Source of the DNA: Mortierella sp. BCC40632
Lineage: Eukaryota; Mortierellomycota; Mortierellomycetes; Mortierellales; Mortierellaceae
Assembly (NCBI GenBank): GCA_011634665.1
Contig: WAEK01000027.1
Coordinates: 248,001-312,000, forward strand
Direction: 5' to 3'
Length of the DNA: 64,000 bases
Shown: one piece after another, positions 38,877 to 51,881 of the stretch
How the letters are laid out: each line of letters starts with the position of its first letter
How positions within the stretch are numbered: position 1 is the stretch's first letter
The notes under the pieces: generated by a model
Told to the model about the DNA's origin: nothing
The model's database searches: none
The model's input: only the letters and a program-made list of their open reading frames with translations
Position numbers and translations under genes: made by a program

Positions 38877-41326
38877 ATGTTCCACGGCAACGGATTCATT
38901 TCCTTTCACGACCTCAAGCCGGAGGCGACGCTCCTCTGGCTGTCACCATCGGTGGTCGACTGTCTTGGTTTCGAGGCCGAGGAGTTGGTCGGTCTCCCAG
39001 GGTACAGTATCATCTATGAGCAGGATATCCAGTCGGTCAAGTCGACCCATCTCGAACATATGATGAATGACATGGCAGCAACCCAGATGGTGGTCCGGTA
39101 TCGGACCAAGGACAGAGGACCCTGTCAAGCGTTGTGTGTGTTCACTGTCTGCTACGACTTTATCGTGAACTACGCCAACATCATCGACCGAGACGATAGT
39201 GAATGTAAGTTGGGTTCGGCGCAGCGGGGCTTGTTGCTCTTCTTTCTCCTCGACCTCAACCCCTGGTGGTGCAAGACAGATCTAAGGACAGCAACCCTCT
39301 TCCCACGGAAAGTGAACACAACAGTACGGGACAATCGGGCGGACAAACTGGACAGCGAGAACACGATTGGAGCAGCTGGGTCAGGAGAGAGAGAAAGAGA
39401 GACGGAGACAGAGACAGAGAGAGAGAGAGAGAAAAAGGAATGAAGAGATGAAAGGAGAGTGCCAAAGAAAGAGGAGGCGTGCATTTATTTTAACAGAGTG
39501 GGGAAGCATTCATTCGTGATCTCGACTGATCGCGGGTGAGGAGAATGAACATGGGGAGCAAGGTAGGGTTGAGAAACAAAGACCGATCATGGGCTTCCCG
39601 AGAAGACCACGTGTGGTTTGCAAGAAGAGAAGGAAAGCTGTCCGTTCCTGAACGGTCAATTAACGATTGGTGTTCGTCTCTTGTTTTGTTTAAATGACCA
39701 GTCCGTCTGACAAGTGCACACTCAGCTATCATGACCCAGCGGGTCGGATCCAAGAAAGAGGTATGGGTATCTTCCCTTTCCCCCTATTTCCTCCGCCGCT
39801 CTCCGCCGCTACTGATTCGCATCCACATTCACACCGACATCGACACCAGCATCGGCTTCAATTTCCCCTAAACCCACAGACCTCTGTCAAGCAGACCCTT
39901 CCCTTCCTCCTCAGCCCTCGCCCAGAGGGTGCCCGCACTGTCGGCCTTGATGCAGCTCGACCTGTCTCTCTCGGGCCCCTTTTGATCTTGCATACACAGG
40001 CTAAGCTACTTTGCGCTTATATCGAATCCAGAGAGGGTTTGCTTGGTTATGGTGGTTACACAGACTCGGGTAGCGAGCTCCTCCCCATTAAACGACCCCT
40101 CCCCTCTTCCTTTGTATGTTTGTTTACTGGCTCACACGCCCCCTTTTTTTTTTTCTTTCTTCTCAATTGAATAGGAGTTTGACAGAATGAAGCGACACCA
40201 CGCAGCCTTTGACGCCAACTCTTCTTGGGACCCAAATTCACTCCAGACAGAAGTTCGTGTATGTTTGATCCTAAACCGATTCACGCGCAATTCGGTTATT
40301 ATGTATGCCTCCTCTGCTGCAAAGCTCCTCTTCAACATTGACCCCGAGGAGATGGTCGGGATCCCGTTCCTAGTTTTTATTCGGTCCGACGACTTGGCCT
40401 CTTTTGTGGAGCAGGTGGATCTCGCCAAGTCATCCAACGTCATCACTCACATGCGGTTCTGGCTACAGTCTCCAACCAATCCAGAAGAGGTCCCCTGTGA
40501 GGCCATGTTATTCGGGGCTTCAGATGGAATGTTGGTGGTGATGCGCAAGAGTCGACCATTTAATAGGAGGAGGTTGATCGCTGCTGCAGGGGACGGAGTT
40601 AATAGGTACATTCGACAAAGTCCATTGGTTGGCTCAACATCAAATGGAAAGGTCTATGGCAGGGCACACGTGTATGTGGATCATACTGACAGCACCTCAA
40701 ATCATCGAAACGAAGACTACAGTGTGGAGAGCATTATACCAAATAGTACTAATGGGGACATGGGTACCTATAGTAGCACAAGCTACCATGAGGACCTTGG
40801 ATCAGGAATGAAAGAAGAGAATTCTGGATTCAGAGGCAGTAGTCTTAGTTCACAATCATATTCCTCGATGAGTTCTTTTTCCTCTGCATCGACCTCACCT
40901 CGGACACCAGCCATGGGTTCTTCGCCGATAGCGATGCACCATTCACATACATGTTCAAGCACACCATCTCATCGGACGGCACAAACATCTCATACCCTGA
41001 GTCCAGATTCAATCCCTAATCCTCATCCAAGCCCATACTCGACCAAGTCCAACTCAAGTCCTTATTCTTCCAAGTTTCAAAAGGCTGTACCAGCGCTCAG
41101 AGAGATTGCCATCGGGACGATCCATGATATCAAGGAATGGGCTGGACCCGTTGGGGATCGGTTTCGACCACTTCAGGAGATCAACTCGACATTACCTGTT
41201 CCAAGAAGAACCGATTGCACTCACCTAGATCCTACGGGTGGTAGTGAAGATCCAAGACTTGTCCGACGCATTGTCGAGATTGATGATGGTGGAGATGAAG
41301 AGTATATTCAAGAAGACGACGAGTAA
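38877..41326 (+). CDS. PAS5: two-PAS-domain protein, array copy 5
   Basis: Three exons (38877-39204, 39702-39760, 40175-41326; phases 1 and 0) give 512 residues. PAS-like domain 1: FISFHDLKPEATLLWLSPS, CLGFEAEELVG, VCYDFIVNY. Exon 2, like PAS1, reads AHSAIMTQRVGSKKE. PAS-like domain 2: LILNRFTRNSVIMYASSAAK, FVEQVDLAKSSNVITHMRFW, DGMLVVMRKSR. The C-terminal region is longer than in other copies (about 230 residues of Ser/Pro/Thr/Asn-rich sequence) before the shared signature (EIAIGTIHDI, RFRPLQEI, RRIVEIDDG). It groups with PAS1 rather than PAS2-4 by exon 2. No DNA-binding or catalytic domain is visible. Confidence 0.84.
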
Positions 41327-42384
41327 CAGGCTTGAGGTAGCAGAGGAGAGAGATAGAGAGAGAGAAGAAAGAAAGAAAAGAAGAAGGGTCATATGACCAA
41401 AAGCTACAAACGCATAAAGTCATCATCCCGCAACTGCCATGTACGACTATAACAAACCATTGTCCTTTTTTTATTTTATTTTATTTTTTTTTTTTTTGTG
41501 GGACCGCCTTGAGCGCAAAGAATGTGTGCTGTGCTCGGATAAAAAAAAAAAATCCTTTCGACTGCTAGTCTTTAAATTTCAGCAAGCAGGAATCGACGGA
41601 AATCAATGCACTCACTGTTTGTTTTGACGAAAAGGGTAGGAGCAGGATGCGATAGTGATATCAGCGATGGTGATTTCACTGTTATGGGACTCTTTGTTGT
41701 CCAAAAGTCTGGATTTTCAAATTTTTTTCTTATCATCGTTACTGCTCTCTTTGGCTCATGCTTATCATCGGTGCTTCAAAAGTACTATTCGCTCGGTTTA
41801 AGCAAATCGCTAGAGTCTGTGAAGATGTAAAGATGAGCCGTCTAAATGCATTTCTACAAAAAAAAAAAAAAAAAAAAAAAAGAAAATACCCAAGGACATG
41901 TTCCGGCCATTTTTAAGGCTGAGCAGAATAACCGCGTCTAGTTGTCTAGTCGAAGTAGAAGGGGGAAATCCAGACGCGTTTGACTCTTCCTTACCTCTTT
42001 CTATCTCCCTCCCCCCTAATTTTCATCCCCCTTCAAATTATGATAAAGATTAACATTGGCCATCCGGGTGACAAGGCAAGTCAACGGGCAAAAACCAAAG
42101 CCCAAACCAAACCAAACCAAACCAAACCAGACCAGACTCATTTTGACGAAAATAAAGCCATTTCATCTGGGTCGTCATGCAAAGGAGGAAAAAGAAAAAA
42201 GAAAAAAGAAAATTTGACATGTGGGGTGGAGGAGAGTGTATACTTATTTATGGGGCTATACAAGGTGGTGGAAGCAAACACTAGATGTTTGGGTGCATTT
42301 TGCTATACACGCAGGGAAAAGATCCCATTGGATTGTAACCGCGTTCAGCTGTGCGTGGCACGCGTCATTCAAGGATAGCCACCA
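41327..42384. other. Intergenic, simple repeats only
   Basis: GA-rich sequence at 41340-41385, T-rich runs near 41466-41500, an A run at 41858-41882, and an ACCAA pentanucleotide repeat at about 42103-42131. Short frames of 60-130 codons are not supported by any domain or splice context. Confidence 0.5.
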
Positions 42385-43089
42385 CTATCTCAAACGCCTG
42401 GTCTTTTCATGCAAGAACCTCTGAGTTTCACCAACGTTCTGGTGATAGCGGTTCAACGCGGCAAGGGCATCGACCGCGATACGATCCTCTCTGGCCAACT
42501 CTAATGACTTTTCCAGTCGGCGTCGACACTCAATCGATACTTGATGTTCGATTGCTAGATTGGCATCGTCTGGGAACCTGCACTTTCGTTGCCAGAGGTC
42601 CAGTTCCACTCGCATCGCCTCCAGACATAAGCCTTCAAGTGAAAGGATCATGTCGGATTCTGTCCTTACTATCTGGCGATATTCCATTGCGCGCAAACCT
42701 TCACCAGGAACCGATCCAGGTTTTACGAGGCGCTCACGCAGGAGACCCTCAAGGATCGGTCCGGAGGAAGGTGTGGCGGAGGCAGTCTGTGAGGAGGTTG
42801 ACTCGGCCAGTGTTGCGCTGGAGGTGGTGTGGAGTGGATCTGTGGGTTGAGTAGAACCAGACGAACGCAAATCAGTCGCGTCTGAGGAATGATCCAGGAA
42901 GGTGAGGTCGATGCCGGTCTGGACTAGTTCGACCTTCTCTGACTGATCTCCACTGGGAGCGGGAGAGAGATTGTCGGGGCTTTCAGGCCGATTGGCAAAG
43001 CGGACCGTACGACGAGTAGGGGGAAGAGTAGCAGGAGGGGAATCGGCCGACTTGCGCGTGGATGTCGGAGATGGAGGAATAGAGGACAT
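42385..43089 (-). CDS. Unknown protein with C-terminal helical (coiled-coil-like) half
   Basis: A single exon of 234 residues, with the ATG at 43087-43089. Residues 1-~115 are Ser/Pro/Thr-rich and probably disordered (start MSSIPPSPTSTRKSADSPPA). From ~residue 110 a charged helical region follows (LLRERLVKPG, LSLEGLCLEAMRVELDLWQR, CRRRLEKSLELAREDRIAV), ending HEKTRRLR. It lacks a signal peptide and membrane segments. No family was recognised. The composition contrast and long uninterrupted frame without low-complexity DNA support a real gene. A 27-base A run (43141-43166, + strand) lies just upstream. Confidence 0.7.
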   Translation of the reverse strand: MSSIPPSPTSTRKSADSPPATLPPTRRTVRFANRPESPDNLSPAPSGDQSEKVELVQTGIDLTFLDHSSDATDLRSSGSTQPTDPLHTTSSATLAESTSSQTASATPSSGPILEGLLRERLVKPGSVPGEGLRAMEYRQIVRTESDMILSLEGLCLEAMRVELDLWQRKCRFPDDANLAIEHQVSIECRRRLEKSLELAREDRIAVDALAALNRYHQNVGETQRFLHEKTRRLR

Positions 43090-43373
43090 GAATTGATGTG
43101 ATGGACGGGGGAGATGAAGAAGGAACGGGGACTAAAGGGGAAAAAAAAAAAAAAAAAAAAAAAAAATGCTGCTCCGTCATTCTCTGCAATCCATGCGTCA
43201 GAGATCACTCTGCCAACCCTGCTATCAACGCGATCAGAGATCCATGATGATACAGATGGATTGGTGGGCTCCACTTGGAAAGGAAGCAGAGAGAGAGAGA
43301 CCTCCCATGACACATCTCTTGAGAAGAGATTTGAATGGGGCTCTGCTGCTGCTGCTGACTGTCATTTTGTTTG

Positions 43374-43410
<37 letters not shown>

Positions 43411-44049
43411 CTGCCAGTGTCCAATTAAAAGAACAGGGGGCTGGAGCGGTCAATGTCACCCTGGGAATCACCACTCAGCTTTTGTGTCCGATATAAGGGC
43501 AACTATCCCTGATTGGCCATTGGACCAACCAACCAAAATATGCAAGAGCACTGCACCTGGCCTCACAAACATACAGCAGGCAAGAAAAAAAAAGAGAGAG
43601 AGATCGAAAAAAAGAAGGAAAAAAAAAAAAAAAAAAAAGTCGACTCTTTTTGCCCTCTCGCCCGAGATCTGTTTTCATGTGGAGGGGTAATGTTGTTGGG
43701 AACCATGTCCATCAAGAGTGACTCTTGGTCCGTCTGCTCCCACACCAACTACGACGCTGATATCCCTGGAGCTGTGACCTCCTATGGAGAACCCTGTAGT
43801 GGAGACCCTTTGTCTAGGATAGCAGTCAAGGGTCATGGCATCAGTATCAGACAAATAGGGTTTAAAGCTACTCTGTTTCAAAGCGTTGGCGCGATGGATC
43901 CCAGCAATTGCTCACCAGTCCCAACCTCGTGGAGTATGGACCGCAGGCCCATGCATTGGAATGACTGGAAAGAGATGCACACCCTCCCAACATGGATTAT
44001 TGCGCCACGGAATGGGAGTCTAGAACATGCAGACCATTGAGGCCAAAAC
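43090..44049. other. Region between unknown gene and channel B
   Basis: Homopolymers occur at 43141-43166 and about 43619-43638, and a CT repeat at about 43378-43408. A frame at 43690-44040 (~116 codons from an internal ATG, starting MLLGTMSIKSD) is open on the + strand but shows no recognisable domain and has no counterpart upstream of channel A. It is left as unproven. Confidence 0.4.
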
Positions 44050-44145
44050 TTTATCTCTCTTCATGTCCGCGGAGAAGAGGCTGCAGGTTCAGTCTTGCAA
44101 GCTGTGTGTATCCATCGAGTTTTTGTTTGTTTGTCTCATTGAGCA
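44050..44145 (+). promoter_or_regulatory. Conserved upstream block of channel copy B
   Basis: Counterpart of 16295-16395. It shares TCCGCGGAG, GCAAGCTGTGTG (A has ACAAGCTGTGTG) and the GTTTTTGTTTGTTTGT run, about 190-285 bases before the start codon. The leader directly before the ATG (44273-44333) is also shared with copy A. Confidence 0.5.
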
Positions 44146-44333
44146 AGCGATTCGTTTGATTCAGCACTCACGCGTTGAGCTGAATACAGCATCGGGTTCT
44201 TTATAAAAAAAGAGAAAGGGAGTGAAAAAAGGCCTTCAAATTCACCTTCATTCTCTTCGTCATACTTCTTTACAGACTCACAAGCATTCAGAATCCTTTG
44301 GAAGCCGTCCACTAGTCGACGAAGAGGAAAGAA

Positions 44334-47300
44334 ATGACAGACCCAGGAGACACAATCATCGATATCGACTCTCACCCTGAAGATGCAGATATCAAAAGCT
44401 CTCTGATATCGGTAGAAAAAGAGTCTAAGGAGCCGCTGTTCGACGAGGGAACTTCGACAGCACCAACATCTAGCACTGGGGCCACCAAAGCAGATTACGA
44501 AGAACACACCAAGAGCAGCCAGAAAACATCCAAAGAAAGCCTAAATATGTCTGGAGAAGCGATCAAGGCCGAGGAAGAGGATCACCCTGATCCTGATGAG
44601 TACAGACCAGCCCCGTTCTCGACTCTTGAAGAATACAGGGCCAAGATGCAAGAAGATATTGACGCAGGTCGAGCAGGTATTGTTCTGATGAATAGGTCAC
44701 CGATATTATAGAGATAGTGGCATTGACCACCATTCAGTGTCCTAAACTTAGAACTCCTCCACAACACTGAACGTTCATTTTAGGAAATCGCTGGTTCTTT
44801 GAAGTGGATCCAGAGACCAAACGGAGAAGTTCCGGATCAAAGTCGTAAGTATCATCAGTATACGTAGTAAAGCCTCTTGTATTATCAAGATCTTAACCTA
44901 AGACTCCATCTGGATTGTAGGAATCTCCCACCGACAGTCTCAGTCAACATCGAAGAACTTGACTCTCTCCATGTACTTCACAGCGTATTTGATTACTGAC
45001 AGTCATTGTTGCATGAGCTCTGGTTCATGAATAGCGAATCTTACTTCTATTGCTTTCAGTTCACTGGTGAATATGACAGTGGTCTATACAACTTGATAGT
45101 ATGCCTTTTCCTCGAAGATAGTGCCACTATAACGGATGAGATTGAGCTTGATTACACAAGCTGGCGAGTCCCAAAAGCTCTGGTAAAACAGCATTGTGCA
45201 TTATTCTCGCCTGGTTTAGTTGCAAGAGAATGACTGTTGACAATCCTGTTGTATTTTTTTTTTTTTTTTTTCGATTTTAGAGGACGGCAATTCAGAAGCA
45301 AGGAGATGGTAGGAAATTTCGTGTCAAGTGTATAGCACTGGTTTGTGGACTGAAGTTAGTAAAGGCACACTTTACTTATGATTATCGCAACTCCCCCACT
45401 CTTAAGGATCATCGGTCTTTGTACGGCTATTGATAGCTCAGCAGATTAGATTGGACTCGAGCACTGATCTGATGACTCGTTTTAAATCAAGTGAAAAGAG
45501 GGATAAGCCTTTGGGCATACGACTATGCTATATAGAGGCCTTCCAGGGCGACTGCCATCGCAGCCTCTATGGTATGATAAGACGACATATGATACAGGAG
45601 GATTTGTAATAGTGCATCGAACTAAGAACGGTACATTGATTGGTACAATAGATTGTATGTTGAATGGAGATATATTGCCACGGAAGCTCATCAATGTGTT
45701 CCAAGTTGGTGATTGCGATGACAAAAAGAGTGACAAACGAAGCCGACCAGCCACAGTTCTGGAAACTGCCATCTCAGCTACAGGGTCCCACATGGTAACT
45801 CTCTCCAAAGTCGAAAAAAAAGTTCATCTTGACTGGTGGGAGTTGGGTTTGGACTCTTTAGCCTCTACCGCCAAGTATCCCTGTCCACCCTCGACCTCAA
45901 CCGCGCATATTATTGTTGGGTGTTATCAACTCGAAGATTGGCGTTATTACGCCAGTTTATCGATATCTTGGGATGGATCTCAAGTTGTTCTTAGTTGGGA
46001 CGACTCCAGCGTGATCTCAACTGGAAAACGTTCGTATTCCAAGAACGAGCAATTGACGTTCCAATCCTATGATGCTGGCGTCCTCTTGGCATCCTCCATA
46101 GCCAAGGATCTACAGCACCAACTTCCACTTGAGCTACCAAAGTCGAACCGTCACATGAATCGTAGCGAGCTAAAGGATTTCAAAGGATACGTCATATTTG
46201 CGCCCTCATCTCATGAAAAGTGGGACGATAGTACAGAGCGGCTTGTTACTTGTGATGGGCTAGTTGTCTCTATTTACAGCACAAGCAAGGTGTGGCAATG
46301 TCTGTATTCGATCCGAATGAACAACATCGTGGATTTCACCAAGGCTAACAATGTTATCCGAGGCACAGCTGGAGGACTATTTCCATGGCAAGAATCGCCC
46401 TATCAGCTCACACTATGGAGTATTGCATCTGGTTGCACTGTTTGCAGCATCAGGACTTTGTATAAGATAGAGGACTTTTTAATCTCATTTGACGGGCGCG
46501 CTGTCGTCGTTTTGACCGCGAATGGGGCCCAGTGCTTCTCGACAGAATCGGGCGACCCCTTAAACCAACCGGCCATCAAATGCAGCACTATAATAAGATA
46601 CTTCAGTGGTATTAGAGGGCTACTATACCAACTCGAGCCCCCATACGACTGGAGCCGCTTCGAAGTGGTACTCTCTGATGTGGCAAGTCTCTCGAGTGTC
46701 GATTCGAATAGGCATCAGTTGCGATCGAGTGAATTCAGCAGCTACCCAGTATTCAGTTTCCAAGGGATTCAGGAGGATGGAAGGTTAGGATCGACAGTAG
46801 CTGTTCGAAGGTACGAATCGATTGTCCTGGTCTCGTATTTGGAAGATTTCCTTGGTGGATCGACCAAGTCTAGTGGAGTGATCTGCTATGGCAAGGAATG
46901 TTCATTCAAATCTCAACAACTCCAGACCGTTGATGAGCAGGCTGCTCTGGCTCTCTTCAGGAAGTCACATTCTCCATCAATTTCTCATTGGAAAGAAATA
47001 TCTCCTTACGGTGTGGTGGTTAAAGCTATGGAAGGGTGGGATCTTCTCAACTTTACTGAGCAGAAGTACTTTGTCCGAGAGAGCCACAATCAAATAGTGG
47101 TATTCAGTAAGGAGTCGAATACCACCTCGCTATTGGTCTGGCAGCTCCCAGCGAGTTCGAATCAATCAATTGAACTCATATTTTACCAGTTCTTGGATGC
47201 TATTCCATCCTCGGTCACTCTCCATTCATGCCCACATGGAAGACAGCTATGTTTATCGCACGATGGAATTGATACGCTTCTCTCACTCACAGCACCAAAC

Positions 47301-49722
47301 CAAACTAAAAACAAAGAGCTCCATTACTATACAATCGACGCAATAGCCGACCGGTGTAATGATTGTCGGATAAGAAAAAAAGAAGCTCATGGAAATTTAT
47401 ACCTGAGATACCTCGGCTCAATCATCAATTCCCCAACTCCTGATGGTGTTGAAATGTCTAATATGGCAAGGTTATGTCTAATTCTATCCAACTATCAATC
47501 AGACTTGGTCAAGAGGGTACTTGGGTATGTTCTTCAACACGACAAACCGCATTCATGGATTCCGCTTCCTCGGTATCCTGTTGGATCGAATCCTTTTGGG
47601 ATCCTTCTCAGCCACACGAAAACTCAACCCAGATTCTCCGAGTCGGTGAAAATGATGATCGACTACTGCACAGCAAGGGCCAAGGACACTCTTGATATAA
47701 CATTTATCCTATTTCTATGCGAGCACATGGGAGAGTTAACTTCTCGGTACCCTGATCTTGCGCTTCAAGCTACAAGAGCCTTTGCCTATCTAAAGTGTCA
47801 GGATCAAGACAGTGTGATTGAATTCACCAAGGTTATCCAATATCCAAGTCTCTTCCCAACATGGAGTCGCAAAGATGTTCCACTGGATCAGTGTCGGAAC
47901 CCAGTATTGCAACTTCAATCAAACAAGTCCTCACAAAAGAACAGCGGCGTGTGGGCCTTTACAGAGGAGCTATTTGTAGCTCCGTTCGGTCTACTGTGGT
48001 CATTTTTACCGGATGAGAAGGGAGCATGCTCGGAATACTCCCGATTCGATCCTTTTGCGACAACATCCGTCTTTAAAGGCATGCTTTACTTGGCGAGGTT
48101 CTACATCAACCCCTTCAGCCATGTGTACATTCGAACAAACAACTATAATCTTTCTATCCTTGACAATCCAGCTATCGAAGCACTCATACAATACAAGTGG
48201 TAGGTGTATTTTAGCAGCTCGGGTTAATCGAGGAATGACGCTGTTTTCGCTGTGTAACCTGGTAGCGCTAATCAACCTTGGTTATTCTCTATGATTGCAA
48301 ACCTCCATAGGAACACGATTGGATTCAAAGCTTGGCTGGTACGCTTCTCAGCCCAGAGTGTCTATTACCTCCTTATTGTATCAGCGGCGTTCCTTCAAAT
48401 TAGCGGCAATCAGGCTAGGCCGTTGTTTGGGGTTTTCACTGCCATCATCAGTTTCTCGGTCATATTTCTGTGGTTGGAGTTTCTTCAGTGGCGAGATAGT
48501 CTGATGAACTCCTCACAAAGAAAGAAGACCAAGAAGAAAAAAAGTCGCTTTTCTTGGATGAGGAAAGCAATCAAGACGGTCAAAAACTCGCTTCTGAAAG
48601 TGTCTACCATATTTGGAGGCGGATCATCCCATGACAACGAGGACAAGAAGGATTCAGAGAAGAATGAAAAGGTACCTATTGAAAAGGAAGAGACCGAGAA
48701 CCCACAAACGAGTCAGAAGGAGATGGACGTGGTAGTGCTGGTTAAGGATGACGTGGAGAAGACTGTAGGCGATATTCAGGAAAAGGAGACAGACAAAGAT
48801 CAGGAACAACAGGGAGCGGAGAAGAATGAGCAAGAGATAAAAGAGGCCAGCAAAGAAGAGACAAAGGAGAGCAACGAAACGAAGGAGGAAGAGGGCCAAG
48901 AAGAAAAAAAGAAAGAGGGAGAAGAAGAAGAAGAAAAGAAAGAAGAAGAAGAAGAAGAAGAAGACAATCAGGACGAGAGAGACGGGGATTTCTATTTCAG
49001 GTACTATCCTTTTTGGCTTGACTGTCATGAGGTTGATACAATTTTCCTCGCGTGAATGAGACTGGGTAAATTTTAATTTGGAACTGGAAACTTTTGTGAG
49101 ATTAGATCGCAATACAACCTTCTCGACCTTGTGATGTACTCGTTTTCGATCGGGACAAGCATCCACCAGATTCTCAACATTGTTCGCGATAATCAAGATG
49201 GGGAATCGTGGGATCTCAGTTTCTGTCTCATTGTGATGTTCTTGCACATGGTAAGGTGTCAATTGCTTGAGGTTGATCCAATATCTATTCCTCCAGTGTT
49301 CATACTCGAAGCACGATAACGCTTTTTTTCACTTCTCAACTCACTTCTCACCCTTCTCCTCTCACCCTTCTCTCTCCATCTTAGCTGTCAGAGCTCCGAG
49401 TGAGTGAGATTGTCTGCAAATATGTTACAATCGTGTTTGATATCCTTGGAGAGATCAAGGTATTCTTTATGGTGTTGGCTGGAGGTATTCTGGTGTTCGC
49501 ATTGGCCATCCTCCATGCAGTGTGGGGTCCAGGATCTGATAGGGTCGATGGAGGATTTCCAGACGAGTTTCATGGAGCCATTGCAACTGTGTTTTTTATT
49601 CTGGTAAGTCAAGCTAGTGTCCTAGCAGTAGATGTTCTTTATGTGTGCGCCTCTTTTTCAAGAGACTTTTTCGAGATACGCTCGGCCGCATTATCATTGT
49701 TGTAAAGACTAACCACAAGATC

Positions 49723-49754
<32 letters not shown>

Positions 49755-50770
49755 TGCAATAGGGAGGACGATACGATTCACTTGCAAAGAATCTCCTGAA
49801 CGACGAAGGCGATTACCTGAACTGGCCGCTCCAGATTCTTCTGTTGACCTACTTTTTCTTTGCCGTGATTGTGATGCTCAATGTTCTTATTGGTAAGACA
49901 TGCGGACTGAATCCTTGGTTCTGGTTCAAGAGAGGGTGCTGTCAGTGTGAATCAGGGAAATGACGAGAGCTACTCTGGGATAGCTTCTACGCCACTCATC
50001 GGTACCTATACTTTGAACTTGCTCTCTAGCACTCGTTAATATGGCGTACAGCAAAGGCGATACCAATTGGCGCCAAGTATGGCTCCAAAACAGACTCCAG
50101 ATCATTGCTCAAGCCGAGAACCTCTCATTTCATATTCCAGGTATACTATCGCATATTGGACTTTTAATCCATCCTGCTTTTTGCCCATGGTAGTCGAATA
50201 TATTGCTCAATTCTGAGATACTCATATGTCTTATGTGTAGGCTTCCGATCCAGCCACGACTACTTTCCCGACCGGATCTTGTACGCAGCTACATCATATC
50301 AAGTCAAACAGTATTGGCGAAGGATCAAGATTATTGATGAGCAGGTCATCTGTGACTCGGATCCCAAAGACGTAACCAGTAAACCGCCTTCAAACACGTC
50401 TACGTCGGCTGACACTCCATCGGCTAGTGGACCAGCCTCACTAGAGAAAGAGACTAAGACTCCTGAAAATCCAGGGCCATCGACCTTCGAACGGAGGATG
50501 ACCACAACCATGAGTGGGATTGAAAAGCGTATTGCAGGAGACTTTCTGGACCTTAGCCAAAAGATCCAGGCCCAACATGACCGACAAGGAACTGAGCAGA
50601 AGGAGATGACCGAGTTGAAGGATGAGATCACCGAGATGAAGGGCGAGATGGTAGGACTGCAAGGAGAGATATCTGGAGTGAAAGGAGAAATTTCAGAAGT
50701 GAAGAATGATGTTCGAGCGATCCTTGAGGTCCTGATGACCATCAAGCAGGGTCAAGTGCAGAAACAGTGA
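44334..50770 (+). CDS. TRP-like ion channel with propeller-like N-terminal half, copy B (intact)
   Basis: Thirteen exons: 44334-44676, 44784-44844, 44921-44972, 45060-45182, 45281-45308, 45407-45571, 45652-48199, 48311-49000, 49106-49250, 49385-49603, 49763-49892, 50030-50140, 50241-50770. They sum to 1715 codons with the stop, all in phase. N-terminus: acidic/Ser-rich with motif YRPAPFSTLEEYR. Residues ~150-700 contain beta-propeller-like strands (SISWDGSQVVLSW, FDGRAVVVLTANGAQ). A helical region follows, then pre-S1 NPAIEALIQYKW. Membrane part: S1 ~1115-1135, S2 ~1145-1167 (FLWLEFLQW), a Lys/Glu-rich loop to ~1337, S3, S4, S5, pore helix with IATVFFILGGRYDSL, S6 (FFAVIVMLNVLIALVNMAYS). The tail ends in an ~95-residue coiled coil with heptad-like EISGVKGEISEVKND. 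Family knowledge: this is the TRP/ion-transport plan of cation channels. Gating and localisation are unknown. Confidence 0.82.
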
Positions 50771-51881
50771 TCCTTACAAATACCAAAGAGAACAGAAAGA
50801 TATATAGTCAATATGAACCACAATATAGTAAGGCAACAGACTCATGATTTAGCTTGCAGATTTTATGCTCGCTAGACTTCGTCTTTGCCTCCATTTTAAG
50901 TGATGTTTACCTGTGAGACCGACCGAGGTTAGTGGTACACTAAATGAAAAGGTTTTCTTTATGACAGAAGTGACCCCTACCAACAAAATCGCAAAGAACT
51001 AGTGAGCACTGCTTGTGATCAAAAGGTAACGTCGAAATAAAGCGTGCCTGATCCGACATGTTAATGAGGGGCCGTCTTGGTAGCTTTAGGAGACAGGAGA
51101 GGATACGATGGAATAGAAGTATCGAAAGAAGGTTGGCAATCGGGTGCAGTAAAGCTATAGCCTCTCGATAATATCGACAGTGACTAGAGAGCGATTGATG
51201 GACTCGAACTTAATCTAGCAGACTACACTCATAAGAGGTAATTTTACAGGGGGGCCATATCTGGTCTTCCGATGTTGATAATGGCTAGGGGACGAGAAGA
51301 ATGTGACTCCAAAGGTCTAACAGGGCCAATTGCGGCTATTGAGCCAAATCCCCTTAGCCCTACGTGGCCAAACCACTTGAGTGAACATTTCCGAGTCTAG
51401 TTGCCAAAAGCTATTCCTCTCTGTTGACAGCCACTTGAGCCGCATTCTTATCGGGTGAGGGTACATCATGAAGAAAATAATTGCCCCAACCCTTCCCTTC
51501 CTCCCTGACGGGTCATCAACTTTAGTCTCCTTTTCATGCCACATCTCATTGGAATGGGAGTTTTTTTTTTTTACATTTGACAGAGAGACACCCTTCACAT
51601 ACTTTTTACTCATTCTTAGGACCAGACCTACGGATCCCATCCAGATCGTAGCTACCGTTCAATTTTAAACAACCAGGAGGGGCATAACAAGCGAGCAAGA
51701 AAAGAAATAGTAGGAAAAATAATAGAAAATGGTGAGAGATCGGTCGGTTCATCCGATCAAACTCCTCTAAATGTAATGTACAATGAAAAGTGATATCTAC
51801 ACGACATCAATGCTAAACTATCCTATCCTCTCAATTATCTTCTCTCTCTCTCTCTCTCTCTCTCCCTCTCTCTCTACTCGA
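50771..51881. other. Intergenic, no gene seen
   Basis: Mostly unique sequence between the convergent ends of channel B and the PPR gene, with a CT tract at 51842-51873 next to the PPR stop. Short frames around 51317-51668 on both strands are not convincing. Confidence 0.5.

Noticed and set aside
43690..44040. Small + frame starting MLLGTMSIKSD
   Set aside because: No domain, no homologous counterpart upstream of channel A, and it runs up against the conserved promoter block; kept only as a note.
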